NCBI RefSeq assembly: GCF_030246905.1
Contig: NZ_CP126741.1
Location: 558,001 to 622,000 of the forward strand
Length of the DNA: 64,000 nucleotides
Reading direction: 5' to 3'
DNA from: Microbacterium sp. zg-Y818
GTDB taxonomy: Bacteria > Actinomycetota > Actinomycetes > Actinomycetales > Microbacteriaceae
The stretch's first letter is position 1, and the number at the start of each line of letters is the position of its first letter. The position numbers were made by a program, and so were the translations under genes. This document shows, in pieces, positions 33,731 through 43,363 of the stretch. The notes under the pieces are model-generated. The model saw only the letters and a program-made list of their open reading frames with translations. It ran no database searches and was not told the origin of the DNA.

Positions 33731-34672
33731 GTGCCAGAACCGGTCATCGCCGCCCACAACCTCGTCAAGGCCTACCGCTCCAAGGGAAAGCCCGACTTCC
33801 TCGCCGTCGACGGGCTGTCGTTCGAGGTAGCGCCTGGGGAGTCGTTCGGCCTTCTCGGACCCAACGGCGCCGGCAAGTCCACCACCATGAAGATGATCGG
33901 CGCGGTGTCCACCCGCACCAGCGGCGACCTGCAGATCCTCGGCCTCGACCCCGACCGCTACGGACCCGAGATCCGGTCGCGCCTGGGGGTCGTGCCCCAG
34001 CAGGACAACCTCGACGGCGAGCTGAACGCCCGCGAGAACCTCTACATCTACGGTCGCTACTTCGGCCTGCCGGGCAAGGTGTGCGCAGCGAAGGCCGATG
34101 AGCTGCTCGCCTTCGCCCAGCTGCAGGACAAGGCCAAGAGCAAGGTCGACCAGCTCTCCGGCGGCATGAAGCGCCGGCTCACCATCGCCCGCGGCCTCAT
34201 CAACGACCCGCGCATCCTGCTGCTGGACGAGCCGACGACGGGCCTGGACCCGCAGGCCCGCCACGTGCTGTGGGATCGCCTCTTCCGTCTGAAGGAGCGG
34301 GGCACCACCCTCGTGCTGACGACGCACTACATGGACGAGGCCGAGCAGCTCTGCGATCGCCTCGTGGTCGTCGACAACGGCCGCATCATGGCCGAGGGCA
34401 CGCCCACGTCGCTCATCCGTGAGCACTCCAGTCGCGAGGTGCTCGAGGTGCGCTTCGGCTCCAGTCGCAATGAGCAGGTGGCCGCGCAGCTGCAGGGCAT
34501 CGGCGAGCGCACCGAGGTGCTGCCCGACCGCATCCTCATCTACGCGCACGACGGCGAAGCCGCCCTCGAGCGGGTCACTGCGACCGGCCTCGAGCCGATC
34601 ACGAGCCTCGTGCGTCGCTCGTCGCTCGAGGACGTGTTCTTACGGCTCACGGGAAGGTCGCTGATCGAATGA
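33731..34672 (+). CDS. ABC-2 type transporter ATP-binding protein (DrrA-like)
   Basis: This 313-residue ATPase energises the two permeases encoded next. Walker A (GPNGAGKSTT), the Q-loop (VVPQQDNL), the signature LSGGMKRRLTIARGL, Walker B (ILLLDEPTTGLDP) and the H-loop (LTTHYMDEAE) are intact. The C-terminal 80 residues are the DrrA-type regulatory tail. I used the GTG at 33731. The in-frame ATG at 33680 falls inside the -10 element and operator, so it is unlikely to be translated. The ribosome site GGAGG is about 20 bases upstream, further than usual. The stop overlaps the next start by 4 bases. Confidence 0.92.
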   Translation: MPEPVIAAHNLVKAYRSKGKPDFLAVDGLSFEVAPGESFGLLGPNGAGKSTTMKMIGAVSTRTSGDLQILGLDPDRYGPEIRSRLGVVPQQDNLDGELNARENLYIYGRYFGLPGKVCAAKADELLAFAQLQDKAKSKVDQLSGGMKRRLTIARGLINDPRILLLDEPTTGLDPQARHVLWDRLFRLKERGTTLVLTTHYMDEAEQLCDRLVVVDNGRIMAEGTPTSLIREHSSREVLEVRFGSSRNEQVAAQLQGIGERTEVLPDRILIYAHDGEAALERVTATGLEPITSLVRRSSLEDVFLRLTGRSLIE

Positions 34673-35556
34673 CGACACCGAGCGATCCTCAGGCTCCGCA
34701 GCCGCAGACCGCGGTGGCCGAGAACCCATCACTGGCGCAGCTGCGCGCCGAGGCGATGCAGTGGGGCCGCAAGCCCCGGCGCTTCGGCGGCTGGTACGTC
34801 ACCGAGCACATGGTGCGGGCGATGCGCGCCTACGGCTGGACCATCGTGATCGGCGCCCTCGGGCAGCCGGTGCTGTACCTCCTCGGCATGGCCGTGGGGC
34901 TCGCGGCCCTCATCGACGCGCCCATCACCGACCGCGGACAGCAGGTGGACTACCTCGTCTTCGTGGCGCCGGCGCTTCTGATGACGGCGGCGATCGCCGT
35001 GGCATCCGAGGAGTTCACCTACCCCGTCATGGCCGGGTTCAAGTGGCGCCGCTACTTCTACGGGTTCAGCGCGTCGCCGATCGCCTCCGCGCAGATCGCA
35101 GCGGGAGTCGTCGCCGGTGCCGCCGCGCGCATGGTCGTGACGGTCGTCCTCTACTACCTTTTCCTGTGGCTCTTCGGCGCCGTGCCCGACCCGGCGACCG
35201 GCTGGCTCTCGATCTTCGCCGGATTGGCCGCCGGACTCGCCTTCGGCATCCCGGTCATGGCCTACGCCGCGTCGATCGAGGATGACAAGGGCCAGTTCGC
35301 GCTCGTGCAGCGCTTCATCTTCATGCCGATGTTCCTCTTCTCGGGGACGTTCTATCCGCTCAGCGAGCTGCCGGGCTGGCTGCAGTGGATCGGCTGGATC
35401 TCGCCGCTCTGGCACGCCACCGAGCTCGGGCGGGCGGCCACCTACGGCGACGGGGTGCCGCCGATGCTCGCGGTGCACGTCGCGTACCTGCTCGTCCTGG
35501 CGCTCGGGGGCTGGTTCCTCGGCCGGCACTACTTCGAACGGAGGCTGGCGAGGTGA
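34669..35556 (+). CDS. ABC-2 type transporter permease
   Basis: This 295-residue membrane protein has six predicted membrane segments and the ABC-2 family pattern, with the FMPMFLFSGTFYPLSELPGWLQW segment region before the last helix. It starts inside the stop of the ATPase gene (ATGA) and its stop overlaps the second permease gene (GTGA). With the ATPase and the second permease it should form a heterodimeric exporter of the daunorubicin-resistance type. The substrate is unknown. Confidence 0.9.
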   Translation: MTTPSDPQAPQPQTAVAENPSLAQLRAEAMQWGRKPRRFGGWYVTEHMVRAMRAYGWTIVIGALGQPVLYLLGMAVGLAALIDAPITDRGQQVDYLVFVAPALLMTAAIAVASEEFTYPVMAGFKWRRYFYGFSASPIASAQIAAGVVAGAAARMVVTVVLYYLFLWLFGAVPDPATGWLSIFAGLAAGLAFGIPVMAYAASIEDDKGQFALVQRFIFMPMFLFSGTFYPLSELPGWLQWIGWISPLWHATELGRAATYGDGVPPMLAVHVAYLLVLALGGWFLGRHYFERRLAR

Positions 35557-36413
35557 GCGTGGGTCGCACAGAGGGAACGCGCGGGCCCGCAGAGAGGGCG
35601 ACGGCAGCGGATGCCACGCCGCGTCGTGGCGGCGTGCGGGCGCTGTGGGCCGGCAATCCGTGGGCGGTCGTGCAGCGCGGGCTCCTCGCCGCGCGCTCGT
35701 CGAGTTGGATCGTCGTGCTCTCGGGGTTCTTCGAGCCCGTCTTCTACCTCGCCTCGATGGGCATCGGGCTGGGAGCGCTCATCGGCGATGTGCAGACCAG
35801 CGGTGGCGTCGACGTGCCCTACGCCGCCTTCATCGCCCCGGCGCTGCTTGCCGTGTCGGCGATGAACGGCGCGGTGTACGACTCCACGTGGAACGTCTTC
35901 TTCAAGCTCAACTACGGCAAGCTCTACGAGGGGATGCTGTCGACCTCGCTCGGCCCGCTCGACGTCGCGCTCGGGGAGATGCTCTACGCCCTGCTGCGGG
36001 GGCTGCTGTACGCCACCGGATTCCTCATCATCATGCAGGTGCTGGGGCTGAACCTCGCCCCCACGGCGATCCTGGCGATCCCCGCGGTGCTGCTGATCGC
36101 CTTCGGCTTCGCGAGCCTCGGCATGGCGGTCACCAGCTACATGAAGACGTTCCAGCACATGGACTGGATCAACTTCGTGCTGCTGCCGATGTTCCTTTTC
36201 TCCTCGACGCTGTATCCGATCACGGTCTACCCCGAGGTCGTGCAGTGGGTCGTCAAGGCGTTCCCCCTGTGGCACGGGGTCGAGCTCATCCGCGGGTTCA
36301 CCACCGGGGTCATGAGCCCCGACATGGGATGGCACATCCTCTACTACGTCGTCATGATCGCCGTCGGGCTGGTGTTCACCACCAAGCGGATGCGGGCCCT
36401 GTTCCTGGACTGA
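35553..36413 (+). CDS. ABC-2 type transporter permease
   Basis: This is the second permease of the DrrAB-like system, 286 residues with six membrane segments and the same LLPMFLFSSTLYPITVYP element as its neighbour. The GTG at 35553 overlaps the upstream stop by 4 bases. Two different permeases suggest a heterodimeric channel. A strong hairpin 18 bases downstream ends the transcript. Confidence 0.9.
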   Translation: MSVGRTEGTRGPAERATAADATPRRGGVRALWAGNPWAVVQRGLLAARSSSWIVVLSGFFEPVFYLASMGIGLGALIGDVQTSGGVDVPYAAFIAPALLAVSAMNGAVYDSTWNVFFKLNYGKLYEGMLSTSLGPLDVALGEMLYALLRGLLYATGFLIIMQVLGLNLAPTAILAIPAVLLIAFGFASLGMAVTSYMKTFQHMDWINFVLLPMFLFSSTLYPITVYPEVVQWVVKAFPLWHGVELIRGFTTGVMSPDMGWHILYYVVMIAVGLVFTTKRMRALFLD

Positions 36414-36430
36414 CATCAGACCCCATGCAC

Positions 36431-36476
36431 AGACGGCGGATGCCGCGGAGCCTCGGCCCCGCGGCATCCGCCGTCT
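36431..36476. terminator. bidirectional terminator hairpin after the ABC-2 operon
   Basis: AGACGGCGGATGCCGCGG (36431-36448) pairs perfectly with CCGCGGCATCCGCCGTCT (36459-36476), an 18-bp stem between converging genes, again with the GGATGC/GCATCC core. Confidence 0.9.
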
Positions 36477-36487
36477 TGTCGGTCGTG

Positions 36488-37933
36488 TCAGAGTGAGCCG
36501 GTGGCCCCGAGGCCGATGTTGGTCTCGTACTCGACGTCCTTGGTCTCCTTCGAGAGCATGAGGGCGATGAAGGTGAGCACCGCTGAGCCGGTGAGGTAGA
36601 CGCCCACGAGCCACGGCTGACCGTCGGCGGCGGCCCACAGCGCCACGGCCACCAGCGGTGCCAGAGCGGCGCCCAGGATCGACGAGACGTTGTACGAGAT
36701 CGCCGACCCGGTGTACCGGACGTTCGTGGGGAAGAGTTCGGGCAGCACGGCGCCCATCGGTCCGAACGTCACGCCCATCAGCATGAAGCCGAAGATGAGG
36801 AACGCCTGGGTGAGGGCGCCGGTGAACTTCGGGTCGGCGTGCGGCAGCAGGAACACGTTGAACAGCAGGCCGAACACCGCGATGGCGGCGGTGACCCACA
36901 GCAGGAGCTTGCGACGTCCGATGCTGTCGGCGACGGGGCCTGAGAGCAGCGTGAAGATGCCGAAGAACACCACGCCGATGATCTGCATGATGACGAAGTC
37001 GGTGTAGCCGAACCCGAGCCCCGGCACGTACGTGGCGGCGTCGAAGGCTTGGCCGGCGTCGAGTGCGGCCTGCTCGGCGGCCTCGAGCCCCGGCTTGGTG
37101 CCGTACGACAGGGTGAAGCTCGTCATCAGGTAGAAGAGCACATAGGTGGCCAGCATGATGAACGTGCCGAGGATGAGCGGGCGCCAGTGGCGGCGGACGA
37201 CCTCACCCAGCGGGAACTTGTGGATCGCGCCGGTCTTCTCCGCCTTGGCGAAGGTCTCGGACTCGACGAGCTTCAGTCGCACCCACAGTCCCACGATGAC
37301 CATGACCGCGGAGAACAGGAACGGCACGCGCCAGCCCCACTCCAGGAAGTCGGCGGAGCGCTGAGCCGGACCGTCGGGGTGGGGGAGGGCGAAGTTGATG
37401 ATGAGGAACACGCCGTTGGCGATGATGAACCCGATCGGGGCGCCCAGCTGCGGAAAGGTGCCGTACCAGGCGCGTTTGCCCTTCGGCGCGTTCTCGGTGG
37501 CCACGAGCGCGGCACCGGACCACTCCCCGCCCAGGGCGAAGCCCTGTGCCAGACGCATGAGCAGCAGCAGCAGCGCCGCCCACCAGCCGATGTCGTTGTA
37601 GGTCGGCAGCAGGCCGATGAGGAAGGTCGCGATGCCCATCGTCAGCAGCGAGCCCACGAGGGTCGCCTTGCGGCCGAAGCGGTCACCGAAGTGGCCGAAG
37701 ATCACCGCACCGATGGGGCGGGCGACCATGGCGGCACCGAACACCGCGAACGACGACAGCAGGGCCGTCGTCTCGTCGCCGGTCGGGAAGAAGAGGATGG
37801 GGAAGACCAGGACGGCGGCGGTCGCGTAGACGTAGAAGTCGTAGAACTCGATCGTCGTGCCGACCAGGCTCGCGGTGATGACGCGCGAGCGGGGGTTGGC
37901 GGGGACGGCGGATGCCGCGGGTGCTGAGGACAT
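36488..37933 (-). CDS. MFS transporter, metabolite:H+ symporter (MHS) family
   Basis: This second MHS-type proton symporter is 481 residues with twelve membrane segments. Signatures are GTTIEFYDFYVYATAAVLVF in segment 1, GHFGDRFGRK in the 2-3 loop and FALGGEWSGAALVATENAP in segments 4-5. It has a longer extracellular loop between segments 7 and 8 (about 285-320) than the transporter at 19166. The substrate is probably a carboxylic or aromatic acid, betaine or similar solute; the neighbours do not say which. It appears to be transcribed alone. Confidence 0.9.
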   Translation of the reverse strand: MSSAPAASAVPANPRSRVITASLVGTTIEFYDFYVYATAAVLVFPILFFPTGDETTALLSSFAVFGAAMVARPIGAVIFGHFGDRFGRKATLVGSLLTMGIATFLIGLLPTYNDIGWWAALLLLLMRLAQGFALGGEWSGAALVATENAPKGKRAWYGTFPQLGAPIGFIIANGVFLIINFALPHPDGPAQRSADFLEWGWRVPFLFSAVMVIVGLWVRLKLVESETFAKAEKTGAIHKFPLGEVVRRHWRPLILGTFIMLATYVLFYLMTSFTLSYGTKPGLEAAEQAALDAGQAFDAATYVPGLGFGYTDFVIMQIIGVVFFGIFTLLSGPVADSIGRRKLLLWVTAAIAVFGLLFNVFLLPHADPKFTGALTQAFLIFGFMLMGVTFGPMGAVLPELFPTNVRYTGSAISYNVSSILGAALAPLVAVALWAAADGQPWLVGVYLTGSAVLTFIALMLSKETKDVEYETNIGLGATGSL

Positions 37934-38084
37934 GGAGGAGGAAGCCTGTCGACAAGTGTTGGTCCCGTCCGGGTAGGACGGTCCGGTGGCAGGCGTCCGG
38001 AGCGGGGTGGTGCGGCGGGCGTCTCAGCGCTGAATCACCGGTGTGCGTCCGCGTTGTCGCGGTCGCACGGTGGTCCATCCTAAG

Positions 38085-38112
38085 CCGCTGCCGGGCGCGC
38101 GCCCGGCAGCGG
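38085..38112. terminator. 28-bp perfect palindrome downstream of the small membrane protein gene
   Basis: CCGCTGCCGGGCGC (38085-38098) is directly followed by its reverse complement (38099-38112). It lies 7 bases past the stop of the leftward gene at 38120 and is probably its terminator. Confidence 0.75.
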
Positions 38113-38119
38113 CGCGGGA

Positions 38120-38473
38120 TCAGCGCCAGATGACGGCGATGGCCGCGTTGAGCAGCGTCAGGACCCCGACGGACCAGAACATGGCCGAGGGTACGGCGCC
38201 CGTCTTGCGCTGGCGGCCGGTGCCGATGCCCAGGAGCGCGCCGATGACCAGCAGCACGCCGAGCTTGACGCCGAGCTTGACGTAGTTGAGGTCGTACTCG
38301 ATGCCCCAGGGGGCGGCGAGGGCGAGGCCGGCGACCGCCGCGATGGTCATGCCGATGGTCATGAGAGACGTGAAGCGGCGGCGACCGCCGAACGCCTCGA
38401 CGGCCCAGGCGCCGAAGAGCACGGCGAATCCGGTCAGGTGGATGAAGACGACGATGTGCCGCAGGAGTTCCAT
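38120..38473 (-). CDS. small four-helix membrane protein of unknown function
   Basis: This 117-residue protein has four predicted membrane segments (about 7-27, 38-58, 66-84, 96-115). A His near the start of segment 1 (VVFIHLTGFAVLFGAW) and short charged loops (GGRRRF, GRQRKTG) are visible. The overall pattern resembles small CopD- or DUF-type integral proteins, but I do not recognise a family with confidence. It is followed by a palindromic terminator and appears monocistronic. Confidence 0.6.
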   Translation of the reverse strand: MELLRHIVVFIHLTGFAVLFGAWAVEAFGGRRRFTSLMTIGMTIAAVAGLALAAPWGIEYDLNYVKLGVKLGVLLVIGALLGIGTGRQRKTGAVPSAMFWSVGVLTLLNAAIAVIWR

Positions 38474-38525
38474 GGGCTCAGTGTAGCCAGACCTTCAGGC
38501 ATCCTGATGGTTGCGGCGTGCCGAT

Positions 38526-38998
38526 TCAGGCCCGCAGTTCCCGCAGCAGCAGGGCGGTGCGCAGCGCCGCGTCTGCGGCCTCGGCGCCCTTGTCCTCCTT
38601 CGAGCCCTCCAGGCCTGCGCGGTCCAGGCCCTGCTGCTCGTCGTCGAGTGTGAGCACGCCGAACCCGACCGGCTTGCCGGTGTCCAGCGCCACCCGGGTG
38701 AGCCCGTCGGTGGCGGCGGAGGAGACGAAGTCGAAGTGCGGAGTGCCGCCGCGGATGATGACGCCCAGCGCCACGACCGCGTCGGCGCCGGACTCGAGCG
38801 CGGCCTTCGACGCGAGGGGGAGCTCGAACGATCCGGGCACCCGCACCAGCGACCAGGTCGCCCCCGCGGCATCCAGCGTGCGCTGGGCGCCGGCGATCAG
38901 ACCGTCGGTGATGACGTGGTGCCAGGTGCCGGCGACGACGACGACCCGCAGGCCGGTGCCGTCGACGGGGGCGTGCTGCTGGGGGGATCCGGTGCCGC

Positions 38999-39002
<4 letters not shown>
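38526..39002 (-). CDS. ribH: 6,7-dimethyl-8-ribityllumazine synthase
   Basis: RibH condenses 5-amino-6-ribitylaminouracil with dihydroxybutanone phosphate to make lumazine, the penultimate riboflavin step. The 158-residue protein has the motifs RVPGSFELPLA, ALGVIIRGGTPHFDFV (catalytic His) and KPVGFGVLTLDDEQQ. The ATG at 39002 overlaps the ribBA stop by 4 bases. It is the last gene of the operon. Confidence 0.97.
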
Positions 39003-40269
<1,267 letters not shown>

Positions 40270-40273
<4 letters not shown>

Positions 40274-40914
40274 CGGGAGCCTCCTTCGTTCGGGACCGCC
40301 GCGGCGGTCGGCGGGAATGCGAGCAGGCGCTGCACGTGGCGCGCGAGGATGTCGGTCTCGAGGTTGACGCGGCGACCGGGGGCGAGGGCGCCGAGCGTCG
40401 TGGCGGTGAGCGTCTCGGGGATGAGGGACACCTCGAACCACGCCGGGTCGGCTCCGGCCGGGCTCACGGCGCTGACGGTGAGCGAGACGCCGTCGACGGC
40501 GATCGAGCCCTTGTCGACCACGAGCGGGGCGTGCGCGGGATCGAGCGAGATGCGCAGCACGCGCCACTGATCGCCCGGGCGCACCTCGAGCACCTCGCCG
40601 GTACCGTCGATGTGGCCCTGCACGATGTGGCCGCCCAGGCGCCCGTGCGCGGCCATGGCGCGTTCGACGTTGACGTGCACGCCCGGCGCGGCCTCGCCGA
40701 GAGTCGACATGTCGAGCGTCTGCTTCATGACATCGGCGGTGAACAGGTCGCCGTCCTGGTCGACGACCGTCAGGCACACGCCGCTGATCGAGATCGAGTC
40801 GCCGTGCCCGGCATCCGACACCGCCAGCGGTGCGCGCACCGTCAGCCGCACGCCGTCGCCCGAGGGTGCGACGGCGGTGATCTCGCCCTGTTCCTCCACG
40901 ATTCCGGTGAACAT
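40270..40914 (-). CDS. ribE: riboflavin synthase, alpha chain
   Basis: Riboflavin synthase dismutates two lumazine molecules to riboflavin. The 214-residue protein shows the internal duplication of the family, with the N-terminal MFTGIVEEQG motif and two barrel repeats (SISGVCLTV and SIAVDGVSLTV at matching positions). Its ATG at 40914 overlaps the ribD stop by one base (TGATG). It is also called ribC in some actinobacteria. Confidence 0.97.
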
Positions 40915-41984
40915 CAGCGGGTTCCTTCCTGTTCCGGTCCCCGGGCTTGCCGGGGGGTCGCGACGATCAGCAGATCGTCGCCGAGTCGTTCGACGGCGGC
41001 CACGTCCAGGCGCAGCTGCTCGTCGATGGTCGCCACTGCGAGGTCCCCGATCGCGGTGACCGGTCCTCCCAAAAGGGTGGGCGCGATGTAGGCCAGCACC
41101 TGGTCGGCGAGTCCTGCGCGCAGGAAGGCGCTCGCGAGGGTCGGACCGCCCTCGACGAAGACGCGATGCACGCCGCGGTCGCGCAACTGCGCCAGCAGCG
41201 ACGTCGCGGCATCCTCGTCCCCACCGAACAGATCGGCGCCTTCGTGCAGCATGAGGGGGCGCGGATGCCGGTGGACGCGCGCGTCGTGGGGGATCGTGCG
41301 CCGGCCGACCACCACCGGCATCGGCTGCGCGTCGTACAGCGCGCCGTCCGGGCGTCGGGCGGTCAGCGCCGGGTCATCGGCGATCACGGTGCCGGTGCCG
41401 ACGACGATCGCGTCGGCATCCGCACGCCGGCGGTGCACGTCTTCCCGTGCGCGGGGTCCGGTGATCCACTGGCTGGTGCCGTCGGCGGCGGCGGCGCGGC
41501 CGTCGAGGGACTGCGCCCACTTGACCGTCACGTGGGGGCGGCCGAGCCGCTGCACCGTGAGCCACGAGTCCAGCAGCGCCCTGCCGTCGTCGGCCAGCAC
41601 GCCGCCCGTGACGTCGACGCCGGCCGCGCGCAGGCGGGCCGCGCCACCGGACGATGCCTCGCCGGGATCTGCGACGGCGTAGACCACGCGCACGACGCCG
41701 GCGGCGATGAGCGCCTCGGCGCACGGGCCGGTGCGGCCGGTGTGATTGCAGGGTTCCAGCGTGACGACCGCGGTGGCGCCTCGCGCCGCGCCGGGAGCGA
41801 GCTTCCCCAGCGCGTCGACTTCGGCGTGGTCCGTGCCGGCACCGCGGTGCCACCCTTCGGCCAGCACCGTGCCGTCGGGCGAGAGCAGCACGGCTCCCAC
41901 CTGCGGATTCACGCCGCGGGGGCCGCGTAGGGCGAGGGACAGCGCGCGGCGCATGGCCTCGCGTTCGCGGTCTGTCGCGTCCAT
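40914..41984 (-). CDS. ribD: bifunctional diaminohydroxyphosphoribosylaminopyrimidine deaminase / reductase
   Basis: RibD performs the deamination and reduction steps after GTP cyclohydrolase II. The N-terminal deaminase domain has the zinc motif HAEVDAL and LEPCNHTGRTGPC; the C-terminal reductase domain has VKWAQSLDGR and the VEGGPTLASAFL motif. It is 356 residues from the ATG at 41984, which has GAGGACGAGG just upstream. It is the first gene of the operon and lies directly downstream of the FMN riboswitch. Confidence 0.96.
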   Translation of the reverse strand: MDATDREREAMRRALSLALRGPRGVNPQVGAVLLSPDGTVLAEGWHRGAGTDHAEVDALGKLAPGAARGATAVVTLEPCNHTGRTGPCAEALIAAGVVRVVYAVADPGEASSGGAARLRAAGVDVTGGVLADDGRALLDSWLTVQRLGRPHVTVKWAQSLDGRAAAADGTSQWITGPRAREDVHRRRADADAIVVGTGTVIADDPALTARRPDGALYDAQPMPVVVGRRTIPHDARVHRHPRPLMLHEGADLFGGDEDAATSLLAQLRDRGVHRVFVEGGPTLASAFLRAGLADQVLAYIAPTLLGGPVTAIGDLAVATIDEQLRLDVAAVERLGDDLLIVATPRQARGPEQEGTR

Positions 41985-42047
41985 CCTCGTCCTCCGGTCC
42001 AGACTCCGGGGGACGGTCGGACCGCCGACGACGCGCGTGGCGTCGTT

Positions 42048-42186
42048 CGTGCTTCCTCCCATCCGGACTAGCGACATCTGTCGCATCACCGTCGGTCCCG
42101 GAATTCCACCAGGTCAACCCTTGCCGTAAGGCTCGGGCTCGCGGACTGTCACCGCCGGTTCGGATTCTCACCGACCCCGGAGCACG
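42048..42186 (-). promoter_or_regulatory. FMN riboswitch (RFN element) of the rib operon
   Basis: Read leftward, the RFN signatures appear in order. P1 closes between CGTGCT at 42186 and AGCACG at 42048. GGTGAGAATCCGAACCGGCGG (42155-42175 region), GTCCGCGAGCCC, GGTGGAATTCCGGGACCGACGG and AGTCCGGATGGGAGGAAG follow. These are the conserved FMN-binding core loops. Binding of FMN should lower expression of ribD and the genes behind it. The expression platform lies between 42047 and the ribD ribosome site. Confidence 0.95.
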
Positions 42187-42225
42187 TTTCTCTTCCTGAG
42201 TGTAGTCAACGCGGCGGCAGCCTGT

Positions 42226-43236
42226 TCATTCCCCGCCAGCCGAGCTCTCCCTCGTGATCAGACGGTAGGCGATCTCGAAGCGGCCGGGACTGGTGGTCGG
42301 CTCCTCCACGAGTGACAGCACCTGCTCCACGGCCGTGTCGGCGATGGCTTTCTTGTCGGGTGCGACCGTGGTCAGAGAGGGCACCGAGAACTCCGCCTCC
42401 TGCACGTCGTCGATCGACGCGATCGCCACGTCGGCCGGCACCCGTACGCCTGCGTCGGCGAAGGCGCGCACGGCGCCGAACGCGAGCATGTCGGTGAAGC
42501 ACACGAGTGCGTCGAAGCGCACGCCCTGCGCCACAGCTGCGGCGACACCGTCGCGGCCCGCCTGCCGGCCGAACCTGTCGGTGTACAGCACGAGGTCGGG
42601 GTCGAACGCGACCCCGGCGGCGTCGAGGGCGTCGCGGTAGCCCTGCAGTCGTAGACGTGCGCTGCGGTAGAGGTCGGAGTGGTACGCGCCGAGCACGGCG
42701 ATGCGGCGCCGACCCTGCTCGAGCAGATGCCGGGTGATGTCGGTCGTCGCCTGCACGTTGTCGATGGCGATGCCGGTGTGGCGAGGGCTCGAGATCTGCT
42801 CGCCGATGAGCACGGTGGGAACGCTCGGGGCCGCAGCGTGGAACTCCTCGTCGGTGAGGGTGAAGGGGCTGAAGATGAGGCCGTCTACGAGATGGGAGGT
42901 GAACTCGCGCAGCATGCGCAGCTCGTTGTCCTTGCGGCCCGCCGTCTGAGTGACGATCACGGTGTAGCCGCGGGCGTGAGCCGCGGATTCGACCAGCTCG
43001 GACAGCTCTGCGAAGTAGGGCTGGGATAGCTCCGGCACCGCGAATCCGAGGATGCGCGTGCGCCCCTCGCGCAGCCGGCGCGCGGAGATGTTGGGCTTGT
43101 AGTTGAGCTCCTCGATCGCTCGCAGCACCCGCTCGCGCGTGGTGTCCCGCACGTACTCGAAGTCGTTGACGACGTTGGAAACGGTGCGCGGTGAGACGCC
43201 GGCGAGCTTGGCGACATCGCGCATGCTCGTGGCCAT
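42226..43236 (-). CDS. LacI-family transcriptional regulator
   Basis: This 336-residue repressor has the LacI HTH (about 5-25: MRDVAKLAGVSPRTVSNVVN), the hinge helix and a periplasmic-binding-like sugar domain (about 60-330). It is divergent from the carbohydrate ABC importer / GH2 / glp genes and is the obvious regulator of that operon. A LacI-type palindrome lies just before the first permease gene. GAGGAG precedes the ATG at 43236. The inducer is presumably the transported glycoside or its sugar. Confidence 0.93.
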   Translation of the reverse strand: MATSMRDVAKLAGVSPRTVSNVVNDFEYVRDTTRERVLRAIEELNYKPNISARRLREGRTRILGFAVPELSQPYFAELSELVESAAHARGYTVIVTQTAGRKDNELRMLREFTSHLVDGLIFSPFTLTDEEFHAAAPSVPTVLIGEQISSPRHTGIAIDNVQATTDITRHLLEQGRRRIAVLGAYHSDLYRSARLRLQGYRDALDAAGVAFDPDLVLYTDRFGRQAGRDGVAAAVAQGVRFDALVCFTDMLAFGAVRAFADAGVRVPADVAIASIDDVQEAEFSVPSLTTVAPDKKAIADTAVEQVLSLVEEPTTSPGRFEIAYRLITRESSAGGE

Positions 43237-43336
43237 GCCGCTCCTCACGTTCCGCGTCTCCGCATCGTCGCCCGCCGCACGCAAACGGCGTCGAGTTGAC
43301 AACGAGTATGTCGCGTCGACAGACTGATCGCGCAAT

Positions 43337-43350
43337 TTGCAACGTGGCAA
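43337..43350. promoter_or_regulatory. LacI-type operator before the ABC importer operon
   Basis: TTGCAACGTGGCAA is a near-perfect palindrome around a central CG, the form typical of LacI-family sites. It ends 13 bases before the permease start codon. A TTGACA at 43296-43301 may be the -35 of the rightward promoter, but I see no convincing -10. Confidence 0.6.
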
Positions 43351-43363
43351 GAAATGAGAGCAC

